DNA from: Comamonas testosteroni
Lineage (GTDB): Bacteria > Pseudomonadota > Gammaproteobacteria > Burkholderiales > Burkholderiaceae_C
Assembly: GCF_030505195.1 (NCBI RefSeq)
Contig: NZ_CP129673.1
Span: 111,836-175,835, forward strand
Length of the DNA stretch: 64,000 nt
Direction: 5' to 3'
Positions 44,152 to 53,805 of this stretch are shown here, piece after piece (within the stretch, counting starts at the first letter, position 1; each line of letters begins with the position of its first letter). Made by a program: the position numbers and the translations under genes. Under the pieces are notes generated by a model that made no database searches, was not told where the DNA came from, and saw only the letters and a program-made list of their open reading frames with translations.

Positions 44152-47118
44152 ATGCCGCGCCGTTCGATCCTGTCCGCCGCCGAGCGCGAGAGCCTGCTGG
44201 CGTTGCCGGACACCATGGAGGACTTGATCCGCTACTACACGTTCAGCGAATCCGACCTCTCGATCATCCGGCAACGGCGCGGTCCAGCCAACCTCCTGGG
44301 CTTCGCCGTGCAGCTCTGCTACATGCGCTATCCCGGCATGATGCTCGCGGTAGATACGGAGCCGTTTCCGCCGTTGCTGCGTCTGGTAGCCACGCAACTG
44401 AAGGTGCCACCCGAAGCCTGGGCGGACTACGGCCAGCGCGCCGAGACGCGCCGCGAGCACCTGCTGGAACTGCAATCGATCTTTGGTTTCCAGGCCTTCG
44501 CAACGCGGCACTATCGCCCCAGCGTGCACAGCCTGGATGAACTGGCTTGGCAGACCGACAAAGGCATCGTGTTGGCGACGGAGTTGATCGAAGGGCTGCG
44601 ACAAAAGAGCGTGCTGCTCCCGTCACCGGGCGTCATTGAACGCATCTGCGCCGAGGCCATTACTCGCGCCAACCGGCGCATCTACGAAGCGCTGTCCGAG
44701 CCGCTGACAGACCCCCACCGGCATCGCCTCGATGATCTGCTCAAGCGCCGCGAGTTCGGCAAGACGACCTGGCTGGCCTGGCTGCGCCAGTCGCCCGTCA
44801 AGCCGAACTCGCGCCACATGCTCGAACACATCGAGCGCCTGAAAGCCTGGCAAGCGCTCGACCTGCCTACTGGCATCGAACGGCTGCTTCACCAGAACCG
44901 GCTGCTCAAGATCGCCCGCGAGGGTGGCCAGATGACGCCCGCTGATCTGGCCAAGTTCGAGCCGCAACGGCGCTACGCCACCCTCGTCGCGCTGGCCATC
45001 GAGGGTATGGCCACCGTCATCGACGAAATCATCGACCTGCACGACCGCATTCTGGGCAAGCTGTTCAACGCCGCCAAACACAAGCATCAGCAACAGTTCC
45101 AGGCGTCCGGCAAAGCGATCAACGCCAAGGTGCGACTGTACGGACGCATCGGCCAGGCGCTGATCGACGCCAAGCAGTCGGGCGGCAACCCGTTCGCCGC
45201 CATCGAGGCCGTCATGTCCTGGGATGCCTTCGCCCAGAGCGTCACCGAGGCGCAGAAGCTCGCGCAGCCCGATGACTTCGATTTCCTGCACCGCATCGGC
45301 GAGAGCTACGCTACCTTGCGCCGCTACGCGCCGGAATTCCTGGCCGTGCTCAAGCTGCGGGCCGCGCCCGCCGCCAAGGGCGTGCTCGACGCCGTCGACG
45401 TACTGCGCGGCATGAACACTGACAACGTCCGCAAGGTGCCCACTGATGCCCCGACCGACTTCATCAAGCCTCGTTGGCAGAAGCTGGTGATGACCGACGC
45501 CGGCATCGACCGGCGCTACTATGAACTGTGCGCGCTGTCGGAACTCAAGAACTCGCTGCGCTCGGGCGACATCTGGGTGCAGGGCTCGCGTCAGTTCAAG
45601 GATTTCGAGGATTACCTGGTGCCGCACGAGAAGTTCGCCAGCCTCAAGCAGGGCAGCGAATTGCCGCTGGACGTGGCCACCGACTGCGACCAGTACCTGT
45701 ACGAGCGGCTGACACTGCTAGAAGCGCAGCTTGCCACCGTCAACCGCATGGCGGCGGCCAACGACTTGCCGGATGCCATCATCACCGAGTCGGGCCTGAA
45801 GATCACGCCGCTGGACGCGGCGGTGCCCGACACCGCGCAGGCGCTGATCGACCAGACAGCAATGATCCTGCCGCACGTCAAGATCACCGAACTACTGCTC
45901 GAAGTCGATGAGTGGACGGGCTTCACCCGGTACTTCACGCACTTGAAATCCGGCGACCTGGCCAAGGACAAGAACCTGCTGCTGACCACGATCCTGGCCG
46001 ATGCGATCAACCTGGGCTTGAGCAAGATGGCCGAGTCCTGCCCCGGCACGACCTACGCCAAGCTGGCCTGGCTGCAAGCCTGGCACATCCGCGACGAGAC
46101 CTATTCAACGGCGCTGGCAGAACTGGTCAACACCCAGTTCCGGCATCCCTTCGCCTGTCACTGGGGCGACGGCACCACGTCATCGTCGGACGGTCAGAAC
46201 TTCCGAACAGGCAGCAAGGCCAAAAGCACCGGCCATATCAACCCGAAGTATGGCAGCAGCCCAGGACGGACTTTCTACACCCACATCTCTGACCAGTACG
46301 CGCCGTTCCACGCCAAGGTGGTCAACGTCGGCGTGCGCGACTCGACCTACGTGCTCGACGGCCTCCTTTACCACGAATCCGACCTGCGGATCGAGGAGCA
46401 CTACACCGACACGGCGGGCTTTACCGATCACGTCTTCGCGCTCATGCACCTGCTGGGCTTCCGCTTCGCGCCGCGCATCCGCGACCTGGGCGACACTAAG
46501 CTCTACCTCCCCAAGGGCGATACCGCCTATGAGGCGCTCAAGCCGATGGTCGGCGGCACGCTCAACATCAAGCATGTCCGTGCCCATTGGGATGAAATCC
46601 TGCGGCTGGCTACCTCGATCAAACATGGCACGGTGACGGCCTCACTAATGCTGCGCAAGCTCGGCAGCTATCCACGCCAGAACGGCCTGGCCGTCGCCCT
46701 GCGTGAGCTGGGACGCATCGAGCGCACGCTGTTCATCCTCGACTGGCTGCAAAGCGTGGAGCTGCGCCGCCGTGTCCACGCCGGACTCAACAAGGGGGAA
46801 GCGCGGAACGCGTTGGCCCGCGCCGTGTTCTTCAACCGGCTGGGTGAAATTCGCGACCGCAGTTTCGAGCAGCAGCGCTACCGGGCCAGCGGCCTAAACT
46901 TGGTGACGGCGGCTGTCGTGTTATGGAACACGGTCTACCTGGAGCGCGCAGCGCATGCGCTGCGTGGAAACGGTCTCGGCGTCGATGATGCGCTGTTGCA
47001 GTACCTGTCGCCGCTGGGCTGGGAGCACATCAACCTGACCGGCGATTACCTCTGGCGCAGCAGCGCCAAGATCGGAGCTGGCAAATTCAGGCCCCTACGA
47101 CCGCTGCAGCCGCCTTAG
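44152..47118 (+). CDS. tnpA: TnpA, full-length Tn3-family (Tn21-subgroup) transposase
   Basis: 988 aa, standard length. DUF4158-type N-terminus ([20 protein letters not shown]) and the DDE catalytic half with [40 protein letters not shown] and [29 protein letters not shown] lies just before the ATG, 30 bp after chrF. Its stop falls inside the 38-bp right repeat. It is the only intact Tn21-type transposase in the island and the likely driver of the whole 40.9-kb unit; the resolvase would be the tnpR at 9487. Confidence 0.95.
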   Translation: MPRRSILSAAERESLLALPDTMEDLIRYYTFSESDLSIIRQRRGPANLLGFAVQLCYMRYPGMMLAVDTEPFPPLLRLVATQLKVPPEAWADYGQRAETRREHLLELQSIFGFQAFATRHYRPSVHSLDELAWQTDKGIVLATELIEGLRQKSVLLPSPGVIERICAEAITRANRRIYEALSEPLTDPHRHRLDDLLKRREFGKTTWLAWLRQSPVKPNSRHMLEHIERLKAWQALDLPTGIERLLHQNRLLKIAREGGQMTPADLAKFEPQRRYATLVALAIEGMATVIDEIIDLHDRILGKLFNAAKHKHQQQFQASGKAINAKVRLYGRIGQALIDAKQSGGNPFAAIEAVMSWDAFAQSVTEAQKLAQPDDFDFLHRIGESYATLRRYAPEFLAVLKLRAAPAAKGVLDAVDVLRGMNTDNVRKVPTDAPTDFIKPRWQKLVMTDAGIDRRYYELCALSELKNSLRSGDIWVQGSRQFKDFEDYLVPHEKFASLKQGSELPLDVATDCDQYLYERLTLLEAQLATVNRMAAANDLPDAIITESGLKITPLDAAVPDTAQALIDQTAMILPHVKITELLLEVDEWTGFTRYFTHLKSGDLAKDKNLLLTTILADAINLGLSKMAESCPGTTYAKLAWLQAWHIRDETYSTALAELVNTQFRHPFACHWGDGTTSSSDGQNFRTGSKAKSTGHINPKYGSSPGRTFYTHISDQYAPFHAKVVNVGVRDSTYVLDGLLYHESDLRIEEHYTDTAGFTDHVFALMHLLGFRFAPRIRDLGDTKLYLPKGDTAYEALKPMVGGTLNIKHVRAHWDEILRLATSIKHGTVTASLMLRKLGSYPRQNGLAVALRELGRIERTLFILDWLQSVELRRRVHAGLNKGEARNALARAVFFNRLGEIRDRSFEQQRYRASGLNLVTAAVVLWNTVYLERAAHALRGNGLGVDDALLQYLSPLGWEHINLTGDYLWRSSAKIGAGKFRPLRPLQPP

Positions 47119-47151
47119 CGTACTTTGCGGTCCGTTTTCTGAGACGACCCC
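47114..47151 (-). repeat. 38-bp Tn3-family inverted repeat, outer right
   Basis: The reverse complement begins GGGGTCGTCTCAGAAAACGG and ends GTACGCTAAG. Its outer 21 bp match 6289-6309; the inner part differs. Confidence 0.9.
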
Positions 47152-47156
47152 GCCCT
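47152..47156. repeat. Target-site duplication, right copy (GCCCT)
   Basis: Directly outside the right repeat, matching 6284-6288. Confidence 0.9.
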
Positions 47157-47169
47157 GGCTATCGTTCAT
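47152..47169 (-). pseudogene. ASCH-domain gene, first six codons
   Basis: ATG AAC GAT AGC CAG GGC (MNDSQG), with the ATG overlapping the TGA stop of the upstream gene (47166-47168). The frame continues at 6283 after the island is removed. It is the detached 5' end of the gene at 5990-6288. Confidence 0.85.
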
Positions 47170-47399
47170 GCGCGGATCAGTGTGCATTTCTCAGCCAGCT
47201 GGGCTTTGATCTTTCCCACCTTGGAGTGGGGCACTATCCAGCCTTCGTAGCTCGGGTTGCGCTTACCGTCCCACCGGCACACATCAAATACGATCTGCTC
47301 AAGTGGTCCATTGCTGGGGCTGGACACCGCCATGTCGCCACTGGGCAATGCGGTTGTGACAATCTCTCCATGCACACCATTCAGTCGATAAATGCTCAT
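47166..47399 (-). CDS. Small hypothetical protein, 77 aa
   Basis: MSIYRLNGVHGEIVTTALPS... is a small beta-rich soluble protein with WDGKRNPSYEGWIVPHSKVG and a helical C-terminus. It overlaps the upstream membrane gene by 4 bp (ATGA) and its stop overlaps the original ATG of the split ASCH gene, so the three formed one coupled operon. No family is recognised. The island inserted 9 bp after its stop. Confidence 0.65.
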   Translation of the reverse strand: MSIYRLNGVHGEIVTTALPSGDMAVSSPSNGPLEQIVFDVCRWDGKRNPSYEGWIVPHSKVGKIKAQLAEKCTLIRA

Positions 47400-47674
47400 T
47401 TGGCTGTGGCCCTTTCTAAGCTGTCATGGAGCATTTTCACTCCTGCCCCGATGTTCCATGCATACAGGATGGCGCCCAGTCCAACCAGCAATGTGAGCAA
47501 CCACGGCCAGATGCCGAATGCTGTCACCACAGTATCAAAGGGCAGTTCTGTCTTGCTCGCTTCTATGCAAGAGTGCAACCCAAAGCTTCCTGCCAGGAAC
47601 AATGTGAGGCCCAAAATCAACTCAATGGGTGCGTATCGCACTACCCAAAGAATCGCCCACTTCTTCTTCAACAT
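47396..47674 (-). CDS. Small two-TM membrane protein, 92 aa
   Basis: TM segments VRYAPIELILGLTLFLAGSF and ITAFGIWPWLLTLLVGLGAI-like (about residues 12-32 and 50-71), then an amphipathic tail (GAGVKMLHDSLERATAK). It is the first gene of the leftward ATGA-coupled operon. A TTTCGCATGCGAAA palindrome sits 27 bp before its start, so it is probably under the plasmid-wide control described in the findings. Confidence 0.65.
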   Translation of the reverse strand: MLKKKWAILWVVRYAPIELILGLTLFLAGSFGLHSCIEASKTELPFDTVVTAFGIWPWLLTLLVGLGAILYAWNIGAGVKMLHDSLERATAK

Positions 47675-47700
47675 ACTTCCTCTTTTTCTATCTCTTAGGT

Positions 47701-47714
47701 TTTCGCATGCGAAA
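47701..47714. promoter_or_regulatory. Plasmid palindrome site 1 (TTTCGCATGCGAAA)
   Basis: A perfect 14-bp dyad, 27 bp before the leftward gene starting at 47674. One of five copies in the backbone. Confidence 0.7.
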
Positions 47715-47807
47715 CAGTTAGCGCGTCAGATGCATTTTGTAACAAGTTGGCATCGTGACATAACTCACCTGTCCTAACCTGACAACTTGACTCCCGCGCC
47801 TCAGTTG

Positions 47808-48269
47808 CTAACGGTGTGCTTTGCTCCGGCGATATCCGTTCGCTTGAACATCAGGCGGACACCGCAGGAATTGCTGGCGCAGCACGCCTATGCCAAGGAC
47901 TTTCAAGACCATCAGCCGCGCACCCGGATTCAGGCCGGAGATAGCGCCCGAGGCGTAAAGACCTATCATCAGGACATCAACGGCGGCGCTAAAGCCCAGG
48001 GCCGCGCAAACCAAGCTGGAGCTGCGAGTCCGTCGCTCAAGACAGATCACAATGCACAGGTAGAACAGCACCAGATTGATGAGCATGTGTGGCCAGTCCG
48101 CGCCACCGGACAAGTACAGCCTGCTCCAGCCAGCAACAAAGAACACCAGACTGAAGGAACTCACAGTCGCTATCGAGTCGGCCAAAAGCGCGAACATTGG
48201 CCGCAAGGTGATGAGCCTGCACAGATGCCACGCCATAGCGCAGACCCACAATCCCAGTAGTCGAACCAT
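47808..48269 (-). CDS. Polytopic membrane protein, 153 aa
   Basis: About four hydrophobic segments: LLGLWVCAMAWHLCRLITL, IATVSSFSLVFFVAGWSRLY, MLINLVLFYLCIVICLE and VCAALGFSAAVDVLMIGLYA, with a basic tail. The ATG follows the stop codon of the preceding gene directly (TAGATG), so the two are co-translated. The layout resembles small phage or plasmid holin-like membrane proteins, but no family is recognised. Confidence 0.6.
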   Translation of the reverse strand: MVRLLGLWVCAMAWHLCRLITLRPMFALLADSIATVSSFSLVFFVAGWSRLYLSGGADWPHMLINLVLFYLCIVICLERRTRSSSLVCAALGFSAAVDVLMIGLYASGAISGLNPGARLMVLKVLGIGVLRQQFLRCPPDVQANGYRRSKAHR

Positions 48270-48524
48270 CTACTTTGTTGCTCCGTTGCAATCTACGCAT
48301 GCTATGCCGCGCTTCACGTCCGTCACGCTGTCGAAGCTCAGCCAGCCTGTAGAGATGCCGCAGCGCCGACATGACATGACTGCGATGTACTGACCAGACT
48401 CGCTGGTTCCAGCGTCCGACACATGCATCAGCACGCGGCGAGACGCGCGCTTGGCCTTGGCTTTTTCCACTGGCAAGGGGACGCTCTCTGGGAACAGATC
48501 TCCGGTCATTTCATCCTTTGTCAT
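48270..48524 (-). CDS. Small Cys-rich protein, possible zinc ribbon, 84 aa
   Basis: MTKDEMTGDLFPESVPLPVE from the ATG at 48524, with GGAAGGGCAGGGG upstream; a longer frame from 48566 would start inside a terminator. The C-terminal part contains MSCRRCGISTGWLSF and GIACVDCNGATK, a CxxC-CxxC arrangement suited to one zinc. Similar small proteins occur in phage and plasmid genomes. It is followed without a gap by the membrane-protein gene at 47808. Confidence 0.6.
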   Translation of the reverse strand: MTKDEMTGDLFPESVPLPVEKAKAKRASRRVLMHVSDAGTSESGQYIAVMSCRRCGISTGWLSFDSVTDVKRGIACVDCNGATK

Positions 48525-48538
48525 CCCCTGCCCTTCCC

Positions 48539-48564
48539 AAAAAAAAGGCCCATGAAACTGGGCC
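48539..48564 (-). terminator. Terminator of the kla-like operon
   Basis: Read leftwards, GGCCCA (48564-48559), a 6-nt loop, TGGGCC (48552-48547) and eight T. It lies 17 bp after the stop at 48581. Confidence 0.8.
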
Positions 48565-48580
48565 AAGCCTCAAAGTGATT

Positions 48581-49609
48581 TCAGGTATTGGCTGACACGC
48601 CAGACAGCCTGTAAATCGTCTTTAGGTTCTTGCGCATGTATTGCTCAAGAGCAAACACAAAACCGGACAGCAGTGCCATCAGCCCACATACAGCCAGAAC
48701 CAAATTCGCCCATAGGTTGAGTCTGCTCTTGGCCTCAGCTTCCTGCTGCTCATGATTGAAGGAGCGAAGACTTCGGCTCATACCCCATGCCTTGTTCTCC
48801 ATCATGGCTAGCACGTCTGCGGAGTACTGCAGTTCGGGCGTTGCATTCGATGCCCTTTCCAGTGCCAAATCCAGGTTGGCACGGTAGGCATCCCAGTTGA
48901 TCTCAGAATCCTTCTGTTTCAGCTGTGCCTGCGCAACAAGATATGGCCCGAACTCTTGGGCATCAGCAGATGCATTGCCTATCAACTCGGTGACGCGTGC
49001 AGGCAGGCCGAAGCTGATGGCCTCCTCGATCTGCTTTTGTCTTGCATCGCTCTTGGACTGGCGGTGCTCTGCTCGCTCGGAGCTTGATGAAAACAAGCTG
49101 CTTTCGAGTCCATCGTGTTGAGGAGCAATCCCTTCGATGACATTCTGGAAAACAAAGGATGCGGGGATCAGCATCAACCCCATGAACACACGAGCGAATT
49201 GACCAAATATCAATCCGCTAATGGCCAGAGCTGTCGCGGACAATACTCCAACGACTTTGACTAGGTTGCTCAGGGTGACAAAGGTGGAAAAAGAGTTCAT
49301 TCCGGTTCGAATCCCATCCACCGCCCCGCTAGTCTCTGCGGGTCCGCTCGCCTCCAAGGCTTTGGCCAGTGCCTTCGGAATATCGGGACTGCCGATGCTC
49401 CGCAGTGGCTCATGCCCCATTCCCAACCAAGCCAGGACAGCTGCAACTGCTGCCGCTACGAAGACAACAATGGCCGCCATTTGCCAAACGCGCTTGAGGC
49501 GATTCGCACGTTGGAACAATGTGCCCGATACCTCTTCAATCCAGCTCGTTTCAAGCACGGTCTTCTCAACCCCTTTAGCGCCCCAATTTTTGGTACGTGT
49601 CTCGCTCAT
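48581..49609 (-). CDS. KlaC/TelB-like membrane protein, 342 aa
   Basis: Four hydrophobic segments: WQMAAIVVFVAAAVAAVLAW (about 43-62), VVGVLSATALAISGLIFG and FMGLMLIPASFVFQNVI (about 117-158), and LVLAVCGLMALLSGFVFALE near the C-terminus. Between them is a charged helical region. It is third in a leftward operon whose second gene is telA-like, the order klaA-klaB-klaC of IncP plasmids. Homology to KlaC is inferred from order, size and topology only. Confidence 0.5.
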   Translation of the reverse strand: MSETRTKNWGAKGVEKTVLETSWIEEVSGTLFQRANRLKRVWQMAAIVVFVAAAVAAVLAWLGMGHEPLRSIGSPDIPKALAKALEASGPAETSGAVDGIRTGMNSFSTFVTLSNLVKVVGVLSATALAISGLIFGQFARVFMGLMLIPASFVFQNVIEGIAPQHDGLESSLFSSSSERAEHRQSKSDARQKQIEEAISFGLPARVTELIGNASADAQEFGPYLVAQAQLKQKDSEINWDAYRANLDLALERASNATPELQYSADVLAMMENKAWGMSRSLRSFNHEQQEAEAKSRLNLWANLVLAVCGLMALLSGFVFALEQYMRKNLKTIYRLSGVSANT

Positions 49610-49612
49610 GAT

Positions 49613-50761
49613 TTAGGCTCCTGTGGCTGCGCTTGCGCGAGAGATGCCCAGATTCTGGCTATTGGTCGAAATTTGCTTTTTCATCTGCGCACACATGTGC
49701 TCAATCTGCATACTCGACTGCTCGCGTTCCCTCTTGCCTTCCAGCTGGATCTGGCTCACATCGTTTGCGGTCTTCACCAACATGTCCTGCACGTACTGCA
49801 GAGTCTTGACATCGATAGGCAAGCGCTGATTTGACTTAGCCGTGGCCACCGCGTTCTTGTGCAGCAAATCAGCACCGCGTGTGAGCATGCTGTTCGTGAA
49901 ATCATCGATGGCCACAGTCAGCTCTGCGGCATTTTTCGATTCATTCAGGCCCATGGCCAGCACAAACTGCCGCTTCCAGATTGGGATCGTCAGCGTAGTG
50001 ATGGTGTTGAACTTGTCCACCAGGACGAAGTTCGTGGACTGGATCACACGGATCTGGGGGAGCATCTGCAGGGACGATTGCTGAAGCGCTTCGAGGTTGC
50101 CGATACGCAGCCCCAGGTTGCTCGCAAAAGCCTGCATATCGGACAACTCCTGCAGCTCCGCAGGATTGCTCGCAATTTGCTGGCGCTGCTCGATCAGCTG
50201 ATGCACGCGCGCCAATGCAACGCGGCCAGCTACGATGTGCACGCTCAGCTCGTAATACTCTTTGCGAACGTTGTCGAACATCACTTCCAGCGTTTCATTG
50301 CGTTTGCTCAGCCCCGCCACGGTCGTTTGAACTTCGGTGATCACCTTGTCGATCTGCTCCTTGGATGTTTCGAACTGGTTCTGCAGGCGCATTCCGCGCA
50401 TCTTCAGCTTGTCGATCCATGGCCCAATCACCGGGAGGTTAGAGCGCCGTCCTGTCAGTACGTTCATGTTGGTTTTCTGGGCAATGCCGACGACTTCAAC
50501 CAGCTGGTCGCCCATTTGCCCCACTTCACCGTTCCGAACCTGGCTCAACAGTTCGTCGGCATATGCCGTAGTCTGTTCACCCGCTCGCTTTCCGAAGGTG
50601 TTGACCGTTCCCGGATTCATCGGATCGATGTCTTGCACCAGCTGCGCGATGTGCTCCAGATCGCCATTACCCAGACCCATGACCTTCAGTTGCTTGTCGC
50701 TCAGCTGATGGACTTCAACGGGATATGTAGATGTCGGTGTCTTTGTCGCAATCGTGTTCAT
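49613..50761 (-). CDS. klaB: TelA/KlaB-family protein
   Basis: 382 aa, close to RK2 KlaB (about 378). Soluble and largely helical. The core NMNVLTGRRSNLPVIGPWID and IVAGRVALARVHQLIEQRQQ, then TTLTIPIWKRQFVLAMGL and SKNAAELTVAIDDFTNSMLT, match the TelA toxic-anion-resistance family. In IncP plasmids the kla operon confers cryptic tellurite resistance and is lethal when derepressed. It lies 14 bp from the gene before and 3 bp from the gene after. Confidence 0.82.
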   Translation of the reverse strand: MNTIATKTPTSTYPVEVHQLSDKQLKVMGLGNGDLEHIAQLVQDIDPMNPGTVNTFGKRAGEQTTAYADELLSQVRNGEVGQMGDQLVEVVGIAQKTNMNVLTGRRSNLPVIGPWIDKLKMRGMRLQNQFETSKEQIDKVITEVQTTVAGLSKRNETLEVMFDNVRKEYYELSVHIVAGRVALARVHQLIEQRQQIASNPAELQELSDMQAFASNLGLRIGNLEALQQSSLQMLPQIRVIQSTNFVLVDKFNTITTLTIPIWKRQFVLAMGLNESKNAAELTVAIDDFTNSMLTRGADLLHKNAVATAKSNQRLPIDVKTLQYVQDMLVKTANDVSQIQLEGKREREQSSMQIEHMCAQMKKQISTNSQNLGISRASAATGA

Positions 50762-50775
50762 GATTCTTTTCCCTG

Positions 50776-51543
50776 TTACTGAGTGACCGAAATGGACTTG
50801 AGGTTGTCTGCGAAGCTCTTGCGCAGGTTTTCATGGGCTTGGATAGCCATGGCCAGCTGCTCGCCCGTAACGTGGTTTTGCACGCCCAGGCCCAGCATGT
50901 TCTGACGCCACAGCGGCACCAGCACCTGAGCGGTTTCGTCAAACCGATCCAGCACATCGATCAACTGGTACTTGAGCAGTTGGAGCTGCTGGCCTGTTTG
51001 TGCGTGGGAAACCTGCATGGCTTGAAGGTTGATCAACCGGCGAGAAAAGCGCTCTCGGCTCGTTTCCAGGTCAAATGCCAATGCACCACCCTGGCTATCT
51101 GGCGTTTGAGCCAGATATTTCTGACCCGCTTCAATGTGGTTGCTGATGATTTGGGCCTCGGCTCCATAGGTAGAGCACAGAGACTCAATCACATCGATGA
51201 CATCGCGCACCAGCGCGGCTTCCTTGGTCGCTGCATTGAGCAGTTGATCCATGTTGATCTTGGCCACCTCAAAGCGCACACGCTTTGTCTGGGCCAGCCC
51301 AGTGAATCTCGACCACTTAGACGGCTTCTCCGAGATGGCTTTCGGGTCTGCATCTTCTAAACACATCACCACTCCGCGAATGCTTCGTGCAAGTCCAGCA
51401 GAGGGATTGCTCCCCAGTAGCTTGTCCAGCTTGACATCGATCTCAGGATCTCGGACGAGCTTGCCAAAGTCACCGATACCCAGTGGGTTACGGAACAACT
51501 CTGGTATTTGCTCTGAAGTGATGACCTCGATGGAATCCATCAT
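50776..51543 (-). CDS. KlaA/KilA-like protein, 255 aa
   Basis: First gene of the kla-like operon, close in size to RK2 KlaA (about 257). Helical and soluble. The C-terminal half is a distant relative of the TelA-like gene next to it (ALAFDLETSRERFSRRLINL, then QVLVPLWRQNMLGLGVQ against LTIPIWKRQFVLAMGL), so the two may be old paralogues. The operon promoter is probably the TTGCAT motif at 51610-51636. Confidence 0.55.
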   Translation of the reverse strand: MMDSIEVITSEQIPELFRNPLGIGDFGKLVRDPEIDVKLDKLLGSNPSAGLARSIRGVVMCLEDADPKAISEKPSKWSRFTGLAQTKRVRFEVAKINMDQLLNAATKEAALVRDVIDVIESLCSTYGAEAQIISNHIEAGQKYLAQTPDSQGGALAFDLETSRERFSRRLINLQAMQVSHAQTGQQLQLLKYQLIDVLDRFDETAQVLVPLWRQNMLGLGVQNHVTGEQLAMAIQAHENLRKSFADNLKSISVTQ

Positions 51544-51609
51544 TAATCGGCCCTCTCAATTTGTATTGTTCAAACAGAATGAAGGGCAACTTCAAATGTT
51601 GCCCGACTA

Positions 51610-51636
51610 AAACTACCAGCACTTCAAAAAATGCAA
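51610..51636 (-). promoter_or_regulatory. Promoter-like TTGCAT-15-TAGTTT (kla operon)
   Basis: Reading leftwards, TTGCAT at 51636-51631, 15 bp, TAGTTT at 51615-51610, 67 bp before the klaA-like start. It is the only minus-strand member of the set. Confidence 0.5.
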
Positions 51637-51807
51637 GCTGCTGCGCAAAGCATATTTGGAAGCACTCATAGCCTCGAACGGGCAATTGCCCAGGAAGGGC
51701 CAAATCAGCGACGGAGCACCTGTAACTTTTGGTATCATCGTCAATCGATTTTGAACACCATTAGTAATTCTTAATCGATATTCAACTGATACCAAACTAA
51801 GGCATCC

Positions 51808-52359
51808 ATGAAATTCAAAAATAAACTTGTCACTCTTGCAGTGATTGCTTTCCTGCAAGGATGTGGAGGGGGAGATTCATCTGCTTCATCTGGGAAACCG
51901 GAAGAACCTGAAAAGCCTTTGACCGTTGCCCAAAAGATTGCTGCATTGGAAGAATCAGGCCAACTGCCAAAATTGAATCGAGACGATACATTGACGGGTA
52001 TTGATTCTGACAGCAATGGTGTCCGCGACGATATCGACGCCTATATTTCTCAAGTATTCCCTGCAGAAATACGTCAAGCGGCCACCAAAGCCGCTCAAGT
52101 TGAGCAGTCTATGCTCACTGTGGATGTGAACGATAAAGATGCTGTGCGCGACATCAACAACGCATACACCCGTGCCAATGGATGCATTTTCGAAACAGCA
52201 AGAAATAAGGACCTTGAAATAAAGCCTTACTTCGTCAGCAAGCAGATATCGGCCATTACTGCTAATACCAAAAAACGACTCCTAGCGATGGTGGATTTCA
52301 GCCATGCTTCAAACGGGATGGTGTTTACAGGCCAACTTAACGGTAACTGCGATGAATAA
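51808..52359 (+). CDS. Lipoprotein, 183 aa
   Basis: Signal peptide MKFKNKLVTLAVIAFLQGCG with the lipobox Cys at about residue 19, followed by GGGDSSASSGKPEEPEKP, a typical flexible tether. The mature domain has NRDDTLTGIDSDSNGVRDDI, a calcium-loop-like D-x-D-x-D-G pattern, and one free Cys pair (C131 region and C180). It overlaps the next gene by 8 bp. Upstream at 51744 and 51774 two ATCGAT sites 30 bp apart may be an operator. Confidence 0.7.
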   Translation: MKFKNKLVTLAVIAFLQGCGGGDSSASSGKPEEPEKPLTVAQKIAALEESGQLPKLNRDDTLTGIDSDSNGVRDDIDAYISQVFPAEIRQAATKAAQVEQSMLTVDVNDKDAVRDINNAYTRANGCIFETARNKDLEIKPYFVSKQISAITANTKKRLLAMVDFSHASNGMVFTGQLNGNCDE

Positions 52360-53737
52360 GAATATTTTCCAAAAAGCAATTTCGGTTGTCCTGGCAAGCG
52401 CTATCGCGCTCTCTTCCACAGCAGGCCTAGCCGCAACTGGCCTTCCAGCGCCCGCCCAGTGCCAGACGCTTGATGGCTACACCATTGGCTATTTCAACGG
52501 TGTTCTCAACACCCGCCAAGATGCTGAGCGCTCTGCGGCTTTGCTACGCGCGCAACAGTATGAGAAGCGTTTTGCGGTCCCTACGGGCGAAACCTTGATC
52601 GTGCAAAACTACTTCAACGACTCCAAGGGCTGGCGAGACTTCATCGAAGTCTTTGAACAGCGCGTTCTGCAGCAGGACGAAAACCTGTCTGGTCGTTGGG
52701 AGTTGTTTCAGCAAGCCATTAGTGGCGATCTTAATAAGCCTGGTGATAGCTGGTTCGATAAGCTTGGTACAGTCTTCAACGGCTTCACCGACTGGATTAA
52801 TTCCTATCAGGATTACTTAATTACTCAAGTCCCTTCAGCTATTGCTGCACGGTTTGGCATCGCAAACCTTGCTTCATTGATTATTGGTGATGAAACCGAA
52901 GCAATCTGGCAAACCGAGGTCGAACACCGCCAACGACTCGAAACCACGATCAATGAGGGTCGAAAACTGGTAATGGTCGCCCATTCCCAGGGAAATTTAT
53001 TCGTTCACGAGGCATATAAAAATGCCCTCAAACTGACCACTTCTAACTTTGTCAAAGTGGTTCATATTGCCTCTGCGTCACCCTTCACGCATGGCCCACA
53101 TGTTGTGGCTGACAAAGATCTGGTGATTAAGGGCCTGAACCTATTTTTTACCAATCCACCAGTTTATACGGTCATCCCAGGGTTGCTTGAGCGTCTAAAT
53201 CCTGGCCCAACTGACTGGAAAGGCCATTCACTTGAAATGATATATTTGAATGAGTTGATTCCCACAAAGCCGCTGATTGACGGACATATCATTAACGCAC
53301 TCAGCTCTATCCAAGCTCCTCCTAAAGTTGCGCAACCAGGTCTGTTTACTGTGACTCTGGACTGGGATGGTCCTGGTGATGTCGATCTGCACACCTACGA
53401 GCCGAACGGCAACAAGGTGTACTTCAGCAACAAAATCGGCTCCAGTGGTCGCCTTGATGTGGACAACATCTCTGGCTATGGCCCTGAGCACTTCTATGCC
53501 TCCTGCGACACCAACAGAATCATGGATGGAGACTACAACATCGGTGTGGCCAACTACAGCAGAGCCGATGGGCGTCGAGCCAACATTCAAGTAGCTACTC
53601 CCGATGGAGGCGTTATCGCCACCGAGTCTGTGACGCTGGGAACTGCCACTGGCACACAGACCTACCTCATGCCCATACGTATCAATGTCAAACGTGACCA
53701 GACCACTGGTGCGGTAAAGGTAAAGAAGGTCGGTTGA
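52352..53737 (+). CDS. Secreted alpha/beta-hydrolase-like protein with C-terminal beta-domain
   Basis: 461 aa from the ATG at 52352 inside the end of the lipoprotein gene. Signal peptide ISVVLASAIALSSTAGLAA (residues 10-28). GRKLVMVAHSQGNLFVHEAY holds a nucleophile-elbow-like A-H-S-Q-G (Ser about 212). From about 355 a beta-sandwich domain starts, GLFTVTLDWDGPGDVDLHTY, a pattern seen in YfaP/DUF2135-type domains. A secreted lipase or esterase working with the preceding lipoprotein is likely. A terminator follows. Confidence 0.7.
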   Translation: MNKNIFQKAISVVLASAIALSSTAGLAATGLPAPAQCQTLDGYTIGYFNGVLNTRQDAERSAALLRAQQYEKRFAVPTGETLIVQNYFNDSKGWRDFIEVFEQRVLQQDENLSGRWELFQQAISGDLNKPGDSWFDKLGTVFNGFTDWINSYQDYLITQVPSAIAARFGIANLASLIIGDETEAIWQTEVEHRQRLETTINEGRKLVMVAHSQGNLFVHEAYKNALKLTTSNFVKVVHIASASPFTHGPHVVADKDLVIKGLNLFFTNPPVYTVIPGLLERLNPGPTDWKGHSLEMIYLNELIPTKPLIDGHIINALSSIQAPPKVAQPGLFTVTLDWDGPGDVDLHTYEPNGNKVYFSNKIGSSGRLDVDNISGYGPEHFYASCDTNRIMDGDYNIGVANYSRADGRRANIQVATPDGGVIATESVTLGTATGTQTYLMPIRINVKRDQTTGAVKVKKVG

Positions 53738-53770
53738 GAATCGCTTAGATCCTGAGCGTATCCATAACCC

Positions 53771-53800
53771 AAGGGCACTATTTATTAGTGCCCTTTTCTT
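53771..53800 (+). terminator. Rho-independent terminator
   Basis: AAGGGCACTA (53771-53780), loop TTTAT, TAGTGCCCTT (53786-53795), then TTCTTT. Confidence 0.8.
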
Positions 53801-53805
53801 TGGGC

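Noticed and set aside
49859..50782. 307-codon rightward frame opposite the TelA-like gene
   Set aside because: Antisense to a recognised family; His/Leu/Gln-rich shadow sequence.
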